Shown: positions 1 through 7,723, counted from the first letter of the stretch. The stretch is 19,750 nucleotides of DNA from an uncultured Eubacteriales bacterium (GCA_934444695.1 CAKSDF010000022.1:1-19750); one strand, 5' to 3'. Numbers and translations are program-made. The notes: generated from the letters alone by a model not told the origin.

Positions 1-1547
1 GGAATGAGTATTCCGAAGGTTCCCCAGGAGGTGCCGGTAGCAAAGGAAAGACCCACGGCGCTAAGGAATATAATGGCCGGAAGCATCATTCTGAATCCGC
101 CCGCCGAGCCTTCGATGAGCTGGGAAACAAATACCTTTGCGCCCAAAGAGTCGGTCATGGTCTTGAGGGTCCATGCGCAGCAGAGAATGAGAATTGCGGG
201 AACCATTGCCTTAAAGCCCTCGGGGAGGGATTCCATACACTGCTTGAAGGTAATAACTCTGCGGCAGAGATAAAATACGACGGCAAAGATTATTGCGCCG
301 ATAGAACCGTATGCAAGACCCTCGCCGGCCGAGCAATCCGAGAAAGCGGTCACGAAGTTGCGATATCCGTCGCTGCCTTCGGTAAAGAATCCGCCGGTAT
401 AGATCATACCGAGGATGCAGAGGATAACAAGGGCAACAACCGGGATAATAAGGTCGCAGACTCTGCCCTTGGGATTGTCGATGGCCTCTTCGCTTTCGAT
501 GTCTTCCTTTCCGGTGGTGAAAAGGTCGCCCTTTGTAATGGCATTGTATTCGTGCTTTTTCATGGGGCCGTAATCAAAATTGGTAACGGCAAGGAATATC
601 ATCATTACGATGGTGAGCAGGGCATAGAAGTTATAGGGAATGGCGCGGACGAAAAGCTCCATTCCGTTTTCTGCGCCTGCACCGCTGGCAAATCCGGCAA
701 CGGCCGCCGCCCAGGAAGAAATGGGGGCGATTATGCAAACCGGCGCGGCGGTGGAATCGATGAGATAGGAAAGCTTTGCACGGGAGATGTTATGCTTATC
801 GGTAACAGGGCGCATAACCGAGCCGACGGTCAGGCAGTTGAAATAGTCGTCGACAAATATCAGCACACCGAGAAGAATGGTGCAGAGCTGAGCGCCCACG
901 CGGGTCTTGATGTGCTTGGTGGTCCAGCGGCCGAAAGCCACCGAAGCGCCGGTTTTGTTGAGCATTGCAACGATTGCGCCAAGCAGGATAAGGAATATAA
1001 GAATTCCGATGTTGCCGGGATCGGCGATGGTGTTCATAAATCCCGTGCGGACCACGTGTACCATCGTTCCCTCGAAATTAAAGTTGGAATAAAGTATACC
1101 GCCCACAACGATACCGATAAAGAGGGAAGAATAAACCTCTTTGGTAATGAGGGCAAGGCCGATGGCAATCAGCGGCGGAAGCAGAGCAAAGAAGGTGGCA
1201 TATGCGGGAATCTCTGTGTGCACCGTGTCGATGGCCTTTTTAACGTTGTTTTCAAAGTTGGCGTCGGCCTGGAGATTGTCGGCGTAGCTGTCGGTGTAGT
1301 CGATTGCACCGAGTACATCGCCGTCCTCGTCGGCTCTGACGGTATCAAGGTCGTAATTTGCGGCGTCGTCGCCCTCTCCCACTGTTACGGTCGTAGAATC
1401 GGTGTTTGCAAGACTGCCTTCACTGCTTACAGAACCGAGTGTTGCGTCGTTTTCTCCGTCGGCGGCGGCAGAAATACCAAGGGCGCCGAAAAGGGCAACA
1501 AGCAGGCAAAGCAGTAAAGCGGCCGAAGTCTTTTTAAGCTTTAACAT
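1..1547 (-). CDS. lysW: NhaC-superfamily transporter, predicted lysine transporter (LysW-like), C-terminus cut by window edge
   Basis: Membrane transporter of the NhaC Na+/H+ antiporter superfamily. The visible 515 codons begin with a signal-peptide-like segment (MLKLKKTSAALLLCLLVALF, then GALGISAAA), followed by an acidic, probably extracytoplasmic stretch of about 70 residues, and then repeated hydrophobic segments with NhaC-type sequence such as FATGTSWGTF near the cut end. Start: two in-frame ATGs lie 6 nt apart (1553 and 1547). GGAGG sits 7 nt before the second and only 1 nt before the first, so 1547 is chosen. The gene lies behind a lysine riboswitch and attenuator. From family knowledge, NhaC-type genes under L-box control are predicted lysine transporters (LysW), so lysine is the likely substrate rather than Na+/H+ exchange alone. 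This is inferred from regulation. The 3' end is outside the window. Confidence 0.85.
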   Translation of the reverse strand, partial: MLKLKKTSAALLLCLLVALFGALGISAAADGENDATLGSVSSEGSLANTDSTTVTVGEGDDAANYDLDTVRADEDGDVLGAIDYTDSYADNLQADANFENNVKKAIDTVHTEIPAYATFFALLPPLIAIGLALITKEVYSSLFIGIVVGGILYSNFNFEGTMVHVVRTGFMNTIADPGNIGILIFLILLGAIVAMLNKTGASVAFGRWTTKHIKTRVGAQLCTILLGVLIFVDDYFNCLTVGSVMRPVTDKHNISRAKLSYLIDSTAAPVCIIAPISSWAAAVAGFASGAGAENGMELFVRAIPYNFYALLTIVMMIFLAVTNFDYGPMKKHEYNAITKGDLFTTGKEDIESEEAIDNPKGRVCDLIIPVVALVILCILGMIYTGGFFTEGSDGYRNFVTAFSDCSAGEGLAYGSIGAIIFAVVFYLCRRVITFKQCMESLPEGFKAMVPAILILCCAWTLKTMTDSLGAKVFVSQLIEGSAGGFRMMLPAIIFLSAVGLSFATGTSWGTFGILI

Positions 1548-1559
1548 TGTCATTCCTCC

Positions 1560-1594
1560 AAAAAAAATGTGCGATCGCGAAACACGACCACACA
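1560..1594 (-). terminator. Intrinsic terminator of the lysine riboswitch (attenuator)
   Basis: On the minus strand a 12-bp stem (1583-1594 with 1568-1579, including a few G-U pairs) with a 3-nt loop is followed by eight U (1567-1560). The U-tract runs directly into the GGAGG of the downstream gene. This position, between aptamer and start codon, is that of a transcription-attenuation expression platform: lysine binding would favour the terminator and switch the transporter off. Confidence 0.85.
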
Positions 1595-1636
1595 ACACAC
1601 TTAAACGACTTTTAACATCGGTATTTTAAATATGGG

Positions 1637-1797
1637 TGATAGCGCTCCACGGAAAGTGACAGTCCGATACATATTCTGCATCGACCCAACGCCCTGCCCT
1701 TCGGGGTGACAGACCGTTTCGGCGGAATTTCCTTTGGCAACCGACAAAGCCCCTGCTTTATCGTCGGCCGGTACTGATAAATTCCGCGCCTCTATCA
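1637..1797 (-). promoter_or_regulatory. Lysine riboswitch (L-box) aptamer
   Basis: Read on the minus strand, the leader carries the L-box core in order: GATAGAGGCGCGGA, AGTACC, AAAGGAAATTCCGCCGAAAC, TTGGGTCGATGC, GGACTGTCAC and GTGGAGCGCTATC. The closing helix P1 is formed by TGATAG (1797-1792) and CTATCA (1642-1637). The internal helices are intact, for example CGATGC...GTATCGG and the CCCCGAAGGG hairpin. All segments I recall as invariant in the lysine riboswitch family are present and correctly spaced, so it is very likely functional. It is followed by a terminator at 1560-1594 and controls the NhaC-family gene. Confidence 0.95.
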
Positions 1798-1812
1798 AAT
1801 ATTGATAATATG

Positions 1813-1841
1813 AATATATTCCAAAAAGTTTGTTTTGTCAA
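1813..1841 (-). promoter_or_regulatory. Sigma-A promoter of the lysine-riboswitch transcript
   Basis: Minus-strand TTGACA (1841-1836), 17-nt spacer, TATATT (1818-1813). Transcription would start near 1806, just upstream of the riboswitch P1 strand, giving a leader of about 260 nt before the start codon. Confidence 0.8.
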
Positions 1842-2096
1842 GATATTTTTACAATTAAATCATAATTTTTTCATAAATTTTTTCGGTCCCGCCCTTTTTC
1901 CTGCCTTTTGCGGGCTTTTCGTCCCCTTTTTGCTGCTATTCACCTGCCTTTTTGCGGGATCTTGCAGGCTCTTTACAATCGGCTTCGCCGATCGATTTAA
2001 CGGCGGATGGCGCCCCCTTTAGGCATTTGCGGCCTGTCCTTTCGCTTTTTCGCCGAAAAAGCGTCCCTTTGCGCCCTTTTATCCCATTTTAAAAAG
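1842..2096. other. Intergenic stretch between divergent promoters; no gene seen
   Basis: Pyrimidine-rich on the plus strand, with no credible coding frame. It holds small palindromes: ATCGGC-TTC-GCCGAT near 1978-1992, and a 9-bp hairpin CGCTTTTTC/GAAAAAGCG (2043-2051 with 2055-2063) shortly upstream of the next promoter. Neither has a clear U-tract, so I do not call a terminator. Confidence 0.5.
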
Positions 2097-2126
2097 TTGA
2101 CAAAACCGCCGATGTCATTGTATAAT
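2097..2126 (+). promoter_or_regulatory. Consensus sigma-A promoter for the dockerin gene
   Basis: TTGACA (2097-2102), 18-nt spacer, TATAAT (2121-2126); both hexamers match consensus exactly. The predicted start is near 2133, leaving a leader of about 30 nt before the ATG at 2165. Confidence 0.85.
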
Positions 2127-2164
2127 TAATGTAACTAAAATTTCTTAGAAAAGGCGGATGAAAA

Positions 2165-4432
2165 ATGAAAAAACTGACCTGTTTGTTTTTATCGTTGCTT
2201 TTGGTGCTTTCCTGCCTGCCGGCGGCCTTTGCCGACGACGAGGGAGAAGCGGCCGATGCCATATCGTCCCCGGTCGAAAGCTTTGACTTTTGCGAAAGCT
2301 TTACCGGCGGAGCAGGCTTTGACAGCATAAATTCCCACGAAGGATTATCTGCTCTCAAGGCATACGGCACGAAAATCAGCATTTCAAGAACCGATTTGAA
2401 CGTTCAGACCGCTCTTTCGGGCAATTTGCCGAAATATGCCGAATACTATCTCTACACCGAGCAGCCCGAAAAACTCGATCTTTCTTCCTGCTCAATGACC
2501 GTTGTAATAAACGGCGTTAAAAAGACGGTTAAACCCTCGGCAAAAACCACTCTTGTCTCGGGCTGGAACTGCATCAACGCCATGCTGCTGGGCGATCTCA
2601 ACGGCACCGTTTCGGAAGTTCACTTTGAAATTTCCTCGGTTGACGAAGCTCCCGTTTCGATCATGCTCGACGATCTTTGCTTTGTTAAATACAATAAAAT
2701 CACCGATGCCGATGCCTTTAAAGACGTTTTTGAAAAGGCAGCCACATTTGATACGGCCGATATGAGCGAAAGCGATGCTTCCCGCTTTGAATTTTTCAAA
2801 ACCGAGCAGGTCACCACTCAGCACGGCCTTGAAAACGCTGCAAAGGAGCTTACCACCCTTATGAACAAATATGAGAATCTTGCCGAGCAGGACAAAGTAC
2901 TTTCGGCAAACAACATATCCTCAAAGGACATTCTCGTCAGAGGCAGAGCCTTTTATGACGAAAACGGCCTGAGAATGGGATACGGCGCCTGCGGATTCAC
3001 CGTCAGGTTCTACGGCACCACCCTTACCGGCGACTTTTCCTTTATCGGCGCGATGGCGACCGACGGCGGCAACTCCCATTATAATGTATACGTCGACACC
3101 GACGATTACTGCTATGATTTCGACACCTCCCTTTCCTTCCCCGAGTGCCGCGACAAATACAATGAAACCACTCCCTACTTCACCATAAACCGCGGCTCGG
3201 TCAACAAAATCACCCTCTGCGGTAAGGATGAGGGCGTTATAACCGGCCTTACCGAAGGCATACACACCGTCACCGTTTTAAAACGCGGCGAGGGCGGCGG
3301 AAGAACCAGCAACGGCCTTTTGACCAATCTTTCGACCGACGGAAAATTCCTTGCTCCTCCCAAAGAAAACACCCGCCGAATAGAGGTTATCGGCGACAGT
3401 GACGCCGCCGCATTCGGCAATCTCTCCATCGGAACAAACCTTCCCTGGGATCCCGAAACTCAGGATACTACACTGAGCTATGCCGCAAGAGCGGCCGATC
3501 ATTTCGGCGCAGCGGTCAGCGTAACCGCCAAGAGCGGTGTTTGCCTGCTCAAATCCCCCAAGGCCAACGAAGGCTATTACACCGACAATTATTTCTTCAC
3601 CGACAACTGGTCGGTAGGCGATAAATACCGCTACGACTTTGCATCCAATCCCGCCGACGCCGTGTTTATCTCCCTGGGCGGCAACGACTACGGCAGAATC
3701 CAGCCCACCGACGCGGAATTTACCGACGGTATGGCAAACTTCATCCGTCAGGTGCGTTCGGTCAATCCCGATTCGGCCATACTTGTCAGCGGAGGCAGAG
3801 CCACCGAAGCCATCAACCGCATAAAAGCCGAGGGCGACACAAACATCTATTCCTTTACAATAGGCCTTTCTCCCCGCTCGGGCGCATCGGGCCATCCTTC
3901 CATGACCGCCCACATCGAAGGCGCTCAGAGATTTGAAGCAACCCTTTCGGGCATTCTCGGCTGGAACGCAAAGCAGCATGAAATATTCTCGAGCCCCTTA
4001 ACCGAAAACGGCAGCTTTGAATTTTCGGCCGATTACAACGAGGCCGGCACAAAGACTTATATCACCCCCGCTGCCGCCGAAGGCTACACCTTTAAGGAAG
4101 GCACAATCTCGGCCAAAACCGTAAAGGGCGAGACGGTTGAAGTGCAAAAGGACGAGCAGGGATACTTCATTACCTGTCCCGACGCCATGGTAGTCGTTAC
4201 CGGCGAATTTGAGCAAAAAACCGGCGTTATGGGCGATGTTGACGGCGACGGCAAAGTAACCGCCACCGACGCGCTGCACATTCTTCAGCACTTTGTCGGC
4301 TCAAGAGAGTTTGACGAACAGCAGCTTGCCCTTGCCGACCTTAACGGCGACAAGGCGGTAGACATTTCCGATGCACTTGCAGCCCTTTTGATATCGGTGG
4401 GTTACGCTCCCGAAGATGTTATAAAATCCTGA
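2165..4432 (+). CDS. Secreted dockerin-bearing CE2-like SGNH esterase
   Basis: 755 aa. Residues 1-23 form a signal peptide (KK, hydrophobic core, AFA|DD). Residues ~35-180 look like a beta-sandwich, possibly carbohydrate-binding (ends MLDDLCFVKYN). Residues ~255-395 resemble the CE2 N-terminal jelly roll (ILVRGRAFYDENG, ITGLTEGIHTVTVLKRGEGG). Residues ~405-600 are an SGNH fold: block I GDSDAAAFG (Ser412), block III GGND (505-508), block V GHPS (His577). A small beta domain follows (~605-685). The C-terminal type I dockerin (~690-746) has two calcium-loop repeats, DVDGDGKVTATDAL and DLNGDKAVDISDAL. CE2 enzymes deacetylate plant polysaccharides; a dockerin anchors proteins to a cohesin scaffold. 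Block I has GDSDA where family members usually have GDSI, so activity is not assured. No operon partner is visible. Confidence 0.88.
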   Translation: MKKLTCLFLSLLLVLSCLPAAFADDEGEAADAISSPVESFDFCESFTGGAGFDSINSHEGLSALKAYGTKISISRTDLNVQTALSGNLPKYAEYYLYTEQPEKLDLSSCSMTVVINGVKKTVKPSAKTTLVSGWNCINAMLLGDLNGTVSEVHFEISSVDEAPVSIMLDDLCFVKYNKITDADAFKDVFEKAATFDTADMSESDASRFEFFKTEQVTTQHGLENAAKELTTLMNKYENLAEQDKVLSANNISSKDILVRGRAFYDENGLRMGYGACGFTVRFYGTTLTGDFSFIGAMATDGGNSHYNVYVDTDDYCYDFDTSLSFPECRDKYNETTPYFTINRGSVNKITLCGKDEGVITGLTEGIHTVTVLKRGEGGGRTSNGLLTNLSTDGKFLAPPKENTRRIEVIGDSDAAAFGNLSIGTNLPWDPETQDTTLSYAARAADHFGAAVSVTAKSGVCLLKSPKANEGYYTDNYFFTDNWSVGDKYRYDFASNPADAVFISLGGNDYGRIQPTDAEFTDGMANFIRQVRSVNPDSAILVSGGRATEAINRIKAEGDTNIYSFTIGLSPRSGASGHPSMTAHIEGAQRFEATLSGILGWNAKQHEIFSSPLTENGSFEFSADYNEAGTKTYITPAAAEGYTFKEGTISAKTVKGETVEVQKDEQGYFITCPDAMVVVTGEFEQKTGVMGDVDGDGKVTATDALHILQHFVGSREFDEQQLALADLNGDKAVDISDALAALLISVGYAPEDVIKS

Positions 4433-4663
4433 TCGTGCAGATTTCACCTTCTGCAAACGCTAAAAAAACGCACGCCGAATAAAGCTTTAATATTGGCAAG
4501 GTCCCCTCGCCCGGTTATTGAACGGCACTCGAATGCCGATTGCTTAAAAAGTCAGCAGGCTTTCCCGTGACTGTCAAACAAAATAAAAGAGGGGCAGATC
4601 GGCTTAATTTGCAGCGCGGCCGACCAACGCGGCAAGGCATCGGCCGTCTGCATTAAATTAAAT
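4433..4663. other. Intergenic stretch with hairpins; no gene seen
   Basis: No credible reading frame. A short inverted repeat (TGCAGA...TCTGCA) follows the dockerin stop codon but lacks a U-tract. A larger inverted repeat pairs GCAGA-CGGC (4594-4603) with GCCG-TCTGC (4643-4651), enclosing a second GGCCGA/TCGGCC pair. Its role is unknown; it may be the end of the dockerin transcript or part of an unannotated RNA. Confidence 0.4.
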
Positions 4664-4724
4664 GTGAATTTTTTAAAAAATCCACTAAATCGCTATTGAA
4701 AAAAGCCGCTAAATCGTATATAAT
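4664..4724 (+). promoter_or_regulatory. pgi promoter with flanking palindrome and direct repeats
   Basis: TTGAAA (4696-4701), 17-nt spacer, TATAAT (4719-4724). Directly upstream is a 22-bp palindrome with one mismatched pair (4664-4685, GTGAATTTTTT / AAAAAATCCAC). An 8-bp direct repeat CTAAATCG occurs at 4685-4692 and 4709-4716, bracketing the -35 and abutting the -10. These are candidate regulator sites; the regulator is unknown. Confidence 0.75.
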
Positions 4725-4732
4725 TAACAAAA

Positions 4733-4936
4733 CCAAAAGGAAATATAACAATTGTATTTCCCTTTGGGCGACCATATTGTATTGTGACAGGCTCATCGGC
4801 TCCGATAGGCCGAGGCCGTTTCTGAACGGGCAGAGGGTATCGGCAGCAGATCCCCGTGTGCATCGGCCAAGGCAGCGGCTTTTCGTATTTGGCAAAAAGA
4901 GCCGCAAAGGAACAATACATTGGTCAGGAAAGGGAG
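4733..4936 (+). ncRNA. Long structured 5' leader of pgi, class not recognised
   Basis: About 210 nt separate the promoter start point (~4731) from the pgi ATG. Visible pairings: a 5' hairpin, 13-bp arms with one mismatch (4733-4745 with 4755-4767); a long-range closing helix, 4770-4774 with 4921-4925 and 4778-4785 with 4912-4919 (13 bp, 3x1 internal loop); and inside it ATCG/CGAT (4795-4806), GGCCGA/TCGGCC (4808-4813 with 4863-4868) enclosing CCGTT/AACGG (4816-4829) and GGGTATC/GATCCCC (4835-4855), then GCGGCT/AGCCGC (4875-4880 with 4900-4905). TCCCTTT of the 5' hairpin (4759-4765) can instead pair with AAAGGGA of the pgi Shine-Dalgarno (4929-4935). I do not recognise a known riboswitch core, and no intrinsic terminator lies before the start codon, so translational control is the more likely mode. 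Confidence 0.5.
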
Positions 4937-4942
4937 AATTTT

Positions 4943-6283
4943 ATGGCACTTAAACTACTGGACAAATACACCCGCGACTTTATTCACGGGCATGAGCTCG
5001 ACTCGATGGCTCCTCAGGTGGCCGCAGCCCATGAGCTTTTAAGCTCGGGGACCGGTGCAGGAAACGATTTCATCGGTTGGCTCGATCTTCCCGAAAACTA
5101 TGACAAAGAGGAATTTTCCCGCATCAAGAAGGCGGCGGAAAAAATCAAAAACAGCTGTGACGTTCTCATTGTCATAGGCATCGGCGGCTCTTATCTCGGC
5201 GCCCGCGCCGCGATTGAATTCATCAAATCTCCCCTTTACAACAACCTTAAAAAAGACACTCCCGACATTTACTTTTTGGGCAACTCCATCAGCTCCACCG
5301 CCCTTGCCGAGACGCTGTCCATATGCGAAGGCAGGGACGTTTGCGTAAATGTCATTTCGAAATCCGGCACCACCACCGAGCCGGCCATCGCCTTCCGTAT
5401 TTTCAAATCCCTTCTTGAGGAGAAATACGGCAAAGAGGGCGCCAAGGAACGCATTTTCTGCACCACCGACAAGGCAAGAGGAACCCTCAAGGCTCTGGCC
5501 GACAGCGAAGGCTACGAAACCTTTGTCGTTCCCGATGACGTGGGCGGAAGATACTCGGTGCTGACCGCCGTAGGCCTTCTCCCCATTGCCGTTTCGGGCG
5601 CCGACATCGACGCTATGATGAAGGGCGCAAAGGACGCAAGAGAGGCATTTAAGGATCCCGATCTCAATAGTAACGACTGCTATAAATACGCGGCGCTTCG
5701 CAACATTCTGCTCCGCAAGGGCAAGGGCATCGAAATGCTGACGGCTTACGAGCCGAGAATGACCATGATGGCCGAGTGGTTCAAGCAGCTTTACGGAGAA
5801 AGCGAAGGCAAGGACAACAAGGGACTTTTCCCCGCAAGTGCCATTTTCTCCACCGATCTCCACTCTCTCGGGCAGTACATTCAGGACGGGGTCAGAAGCA
5901 TCTTTGAAACGGTTGTGTGGATAGATAATCCCCAGCTTGACGTAGAAATAAAACGTCAGGAGGACGACGGAGACGGTCTCAATTTCCTGGCCGGAAAGAA
6001 GATGTCCTTTGTCAACCGCAAGGCTTTTGAAGGCACCATTCTCGCCCACAACGACGGCGGCGTGCCCAACATTGTGCTTGAGCTGCCCCGTGCCGACGAA
6101 TACGAGTTTGGCTATATGGTATACTTCTTTGAAAAGGCCTGTGCCATTTCCGGTTATCTTTTGGGGGTCAATCCCTTTAACCAGCCGGGAGTTGAAAGCT
6201 ATAAAAAGAATATGTTTGCGCTGCTGGGCAAGCCCGGCTACGAGGATCAGAAAGAAGCCCTCGAAAAACGCATTTCCAAATAA
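4943..6283 (+). CDS. pgi: Glucose-6-phosphate isomerase
   Basis: 446 aa, typical of the short bacterial form. It interconverts glucose 6-phosphate and fructose 6-phosphate in glycolysis and gluconeogenesis, in the cytoplasm. Family motifs are present: GIGGSYLGARA in the first SIS domain, the phosphate-binding ISKSGTTTEPAIAFR, VGGRYSVLTAVGLLP, and the C-terminal signature NPFNQPGVESYKK, which carries the conserved lysine near the active site. The ATG at 4943 is preceded by GGGAG at a 6-nt spacing; an in-frame upstream extension to 4856 is rejected because it lies inside the structured leader and has no ribosome binding site. It is followed 28 nt later by a small P-loop gene, probably in one transcript. 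Confidence 0.97.
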   Translation: MALKLLDKYTRDFIHGHELDSMAPQVAAAHELLSSGTGAGNDFIGWLDLPENYDKEEFSRIKKAAEKIKNSCDVLIVIGIGGSYLGARAAIEFIKSPLYNNLKKDTPDIYFLGNSISSTALAETLSICEGRDVCVNVISKSGTTTEPAIAFRIFKSLLEEKYGKEGAKERIFCTTDKARGTLKALADSEGYETFVVPDDVGGRYSVLTAVGLLPIAVSGADIDAMMKGAKDAREAFKDPDLNSNDCYKYAALRNILLRKGKGIEMLTAYEPRMTMMAEWFKQLYGESEGKDNKGLFPASAIFSTDLHSLGQYIQDGVRSIFETVVWIDNPQLDVEIKRQEDDGDGLNFLAGKKMSFVNRKAFEGTILAHNDGGVPNIVLELPRADEYEFGYMVYFFEKACAISGYLLGVNPFNQPGVESYKKNMFALLGKPGYEDQKEALEKRISK

Positions 6284-6311
6284 CACAATACATTAAAAAG
6301 GAGTTTTTCAA

Positions 6312-6728
6312 ATGATCAAGATTATTGTAGGAAACAAGGGAAGCGGAAAGACCAAGAGACTTATCGATTCCATCAACGCCCGCGCAGAAGAGAGCAACGG
6401 CAATGTTGTGTGCATCGAAAAGGGTATGAAGCTGACCTATGATATTACCCATCGCGCCCGCCTCATCGATGGTGAGCATTACGGAATTTGCAACTATGAC
6501 GAGCTTTACAGCTTCATTTCGGGCGTTCTCGCCGGCGACCACGACATCACCGATGTTTTTGTTGACGGCACCCTTAAAATGGGCGGCAAGGATTACGAAA
6601 ACCTTGTCCACTTCCTCGACAGACTGTCTGCCGTTGTGGAAGAGGAAAATGTCAATATGCTGCTGACCATTTCCTGCGACGAGGCCGACCTCCCCGAGGG
6701 AATCCACCACGTTGCCGAGACCATCTGA
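6312..6728 (+). CDS. Small P-loop NTPase-like protein, function unknown
   Basis: 138 aa. The N-terminus is a clear Walker A motif, IIVGNKGSGKTK (residues 4-15). A hydrophobic stretch ending in Asp, TDVFVDG (residues ~79-85), is a Walker B candidate. The protein is too short for a full AAA or kinase module and has no membrane segment. AAGGAG lies 8 nt before the ATG. It starts 28 nt after pgi and ends before the shared terminator, so it is very likely cotranscribed with pgi. I do not recognise a named family; it could be a minimal nucleotide-binding regulator. Its association with pgi is positional only. Confidence 0.85.
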   Translation: MIKIIVGNKGSGKTKRLIDSINARAEESNGNVVCIEKGMKLTYDITHRARLIDGEHYGICNYDELYSFISGVLAGDHDITDVFVDGTLKMGGKDYENLVHFLDRLSAVVEEENVNMLLTISCDEADLPEGIHHVAETI

Positions 6729-6827
6729 GCAAGGCAGTCTTAACAGGTTCAGTTAAATAAGGTTTCCCGGTTCAGACAATCCGGGTTATGGACAAAAAGC
6801 ACTACCCATCACTTGATGAAAAAGCAA

Positions 6828-6873
6828 AACCCGCCTGCAGGCCTTTTAAAGCTTGCAGGCGGGTTGTTTTTTT
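6828..6873. terminator. Strong bidirectional intrinsic terminator
   Basis: A 15-bp stem (6828-6842 with 6851-6865, AACCCGCCTGCAGGC on the left arm, one G-U) with an 8-nt loop and a run of seven T on the plus side (6867-6873). The other side is also T-rich on the minus strand. It ends the pgi operon and, reading the other way, the sanA-like gene, whose stop codon lies in the T-run. Confidence 0.92.
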
Positions 6874-7723
6874 ATTTTATTTGCCGTCGAGTTGTAGGGT
6901 TGTGGGGGTTATAAGGATTGCGGGTATGTGGATAACGGATATATGAGCAAACCGACCGCAGCGCTTTGTTACCGGCCGCCGGCGCGCTTTCCGCCGACAG
7001 ATCGGCGGCATCGGCATTATCCGACACTTCCGAATACATCCCGGATCCATCCGAAACCGCAGCATCCGAAGAACCGCTCGGGCTTCCGTTTATATTTTGC
7101 GCCTCACCGAGGTTTTTCGGCTGTACGTTCAAAAGGCAATAGAAAAAGGCCTTTGTTCTTGCAAGTATCTCTCTGACCTGGTTGTTGAGAATATCGGTAT
7201 AGCCGCCGTTCCCCTTGTCGCAGGCCACTCCCACGGCGTCAAGTCCCTTGTATCCCGCCACATAAAGGGCGCGGTCGAGATGATACTTCTGGGTGACGAT
7301 GACGGCGGAATTTGCGCAATATACCCGCTTGGCTCTGACCACGCTGTCGTATGTGGAAAGGCCGTATCCGTCGGTGAAAATGGCGCTTTCGGGCACGTCC
7401 CGGTCAAGGCAATATTTTTTCATGGCCTTTATTTCATCATATATATCCTCGGTGGAGGTGTATCCGCTGAGCAGAATTTTTTCCGAAACACCCTTTTTAT
7501 AAAGAGCGATTCCCGTATCCAGCCGATCGGCAAGCATCTGGCAGGGTGTGCCGTCCGAAAGCACGCTTGCGCCCAAAATGATTATGCAATCATATTTCCC
7601 CTCTATGCTGTCCACCGTTTGCTTTTGGTATTTTGAAAAGACCACCGAGCAATTGGCCACAGCCACGGCGCAAATACATATGCACAAAATAAAAGCTATG
7701 AATTTAAAGAATTTTTTTATCAT
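6872..7723 (-). CDS. SanA/YdcF/ElyC-like (DUF218) membrane protein
   Basis: 283 aa. An N-terminal transmembrane helix (residues ~5-25, FKFIAFILCICICAVAVA) is followed by a DUF218 domain: YDCIIILGASVLSDGTPC, then MLADRLDTGIALY, DGYGLSTYDSVVRAK, and VTQKYHLDRAL. Family members (SanA, YdcF, ElyC) are implicated in envelope integrity, but the reaction is not established. From about residue 195 the protein ends in a Ser/Ala/Asn/Pro-rich tail without recognisable domain. Start: a GTG lies at 7732, but GAAGG (7736-7732) overlaps it and lies 8 nt before the ATG at 7723, so the ATG is chosen. No clear promoter lies between it and the rplL terminator; it may rely on read-through. Confidence 0.85.
   Translation of the reverse strand: MIKKFFKFIAFILCICICAVAVANCSVVFSKYQKQTVDSIEGKYDCIIILGASVLSDGTPCQMLADRLDTGIALYKKGVSEKILLSGYTSTEDIYDEIKAMKKYCLDRDVPESAIFTDGYGLSTYDSVVRAKRVYCANSAVIVTQKYHLDRALYVAGYKGLDAVGVACDKGNGGYTDILNNQVREILARTKAFFYCLLNVQPKNLGEAQNINGSPSGSSDAAVSDGSGMYSEVSDNADAADLSAESAPAAGNKALRSVCSYIRYPHTRNPYNPHNPTTRRQIK

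Noticed and set aside
552..1517. 321-codon plus-strand open frame opposite the NhaC-type gene
   Set aside because: It is the mirror of the transporter coding sequence, lacks a ribosome binding site and has no domain. The minus strand has promoter, riboswitch and Shine-Dalgarno.
4733..4936. 6S RNA, SRP RNA or a known riboswitch in the pgi leader
   Set aside because: The rod-like closing helix recalls 6S RNA, but I see no conserved sequence of these families, and the segment ends in the pgi Shine-Dalgarno.
5039..6286. 415-codon minus-strand open frame opposite pgi
   Set aside because: pgi on the plus strand has complete family motifs and a ribosome binding site; the antisense frame results from its codon bias.
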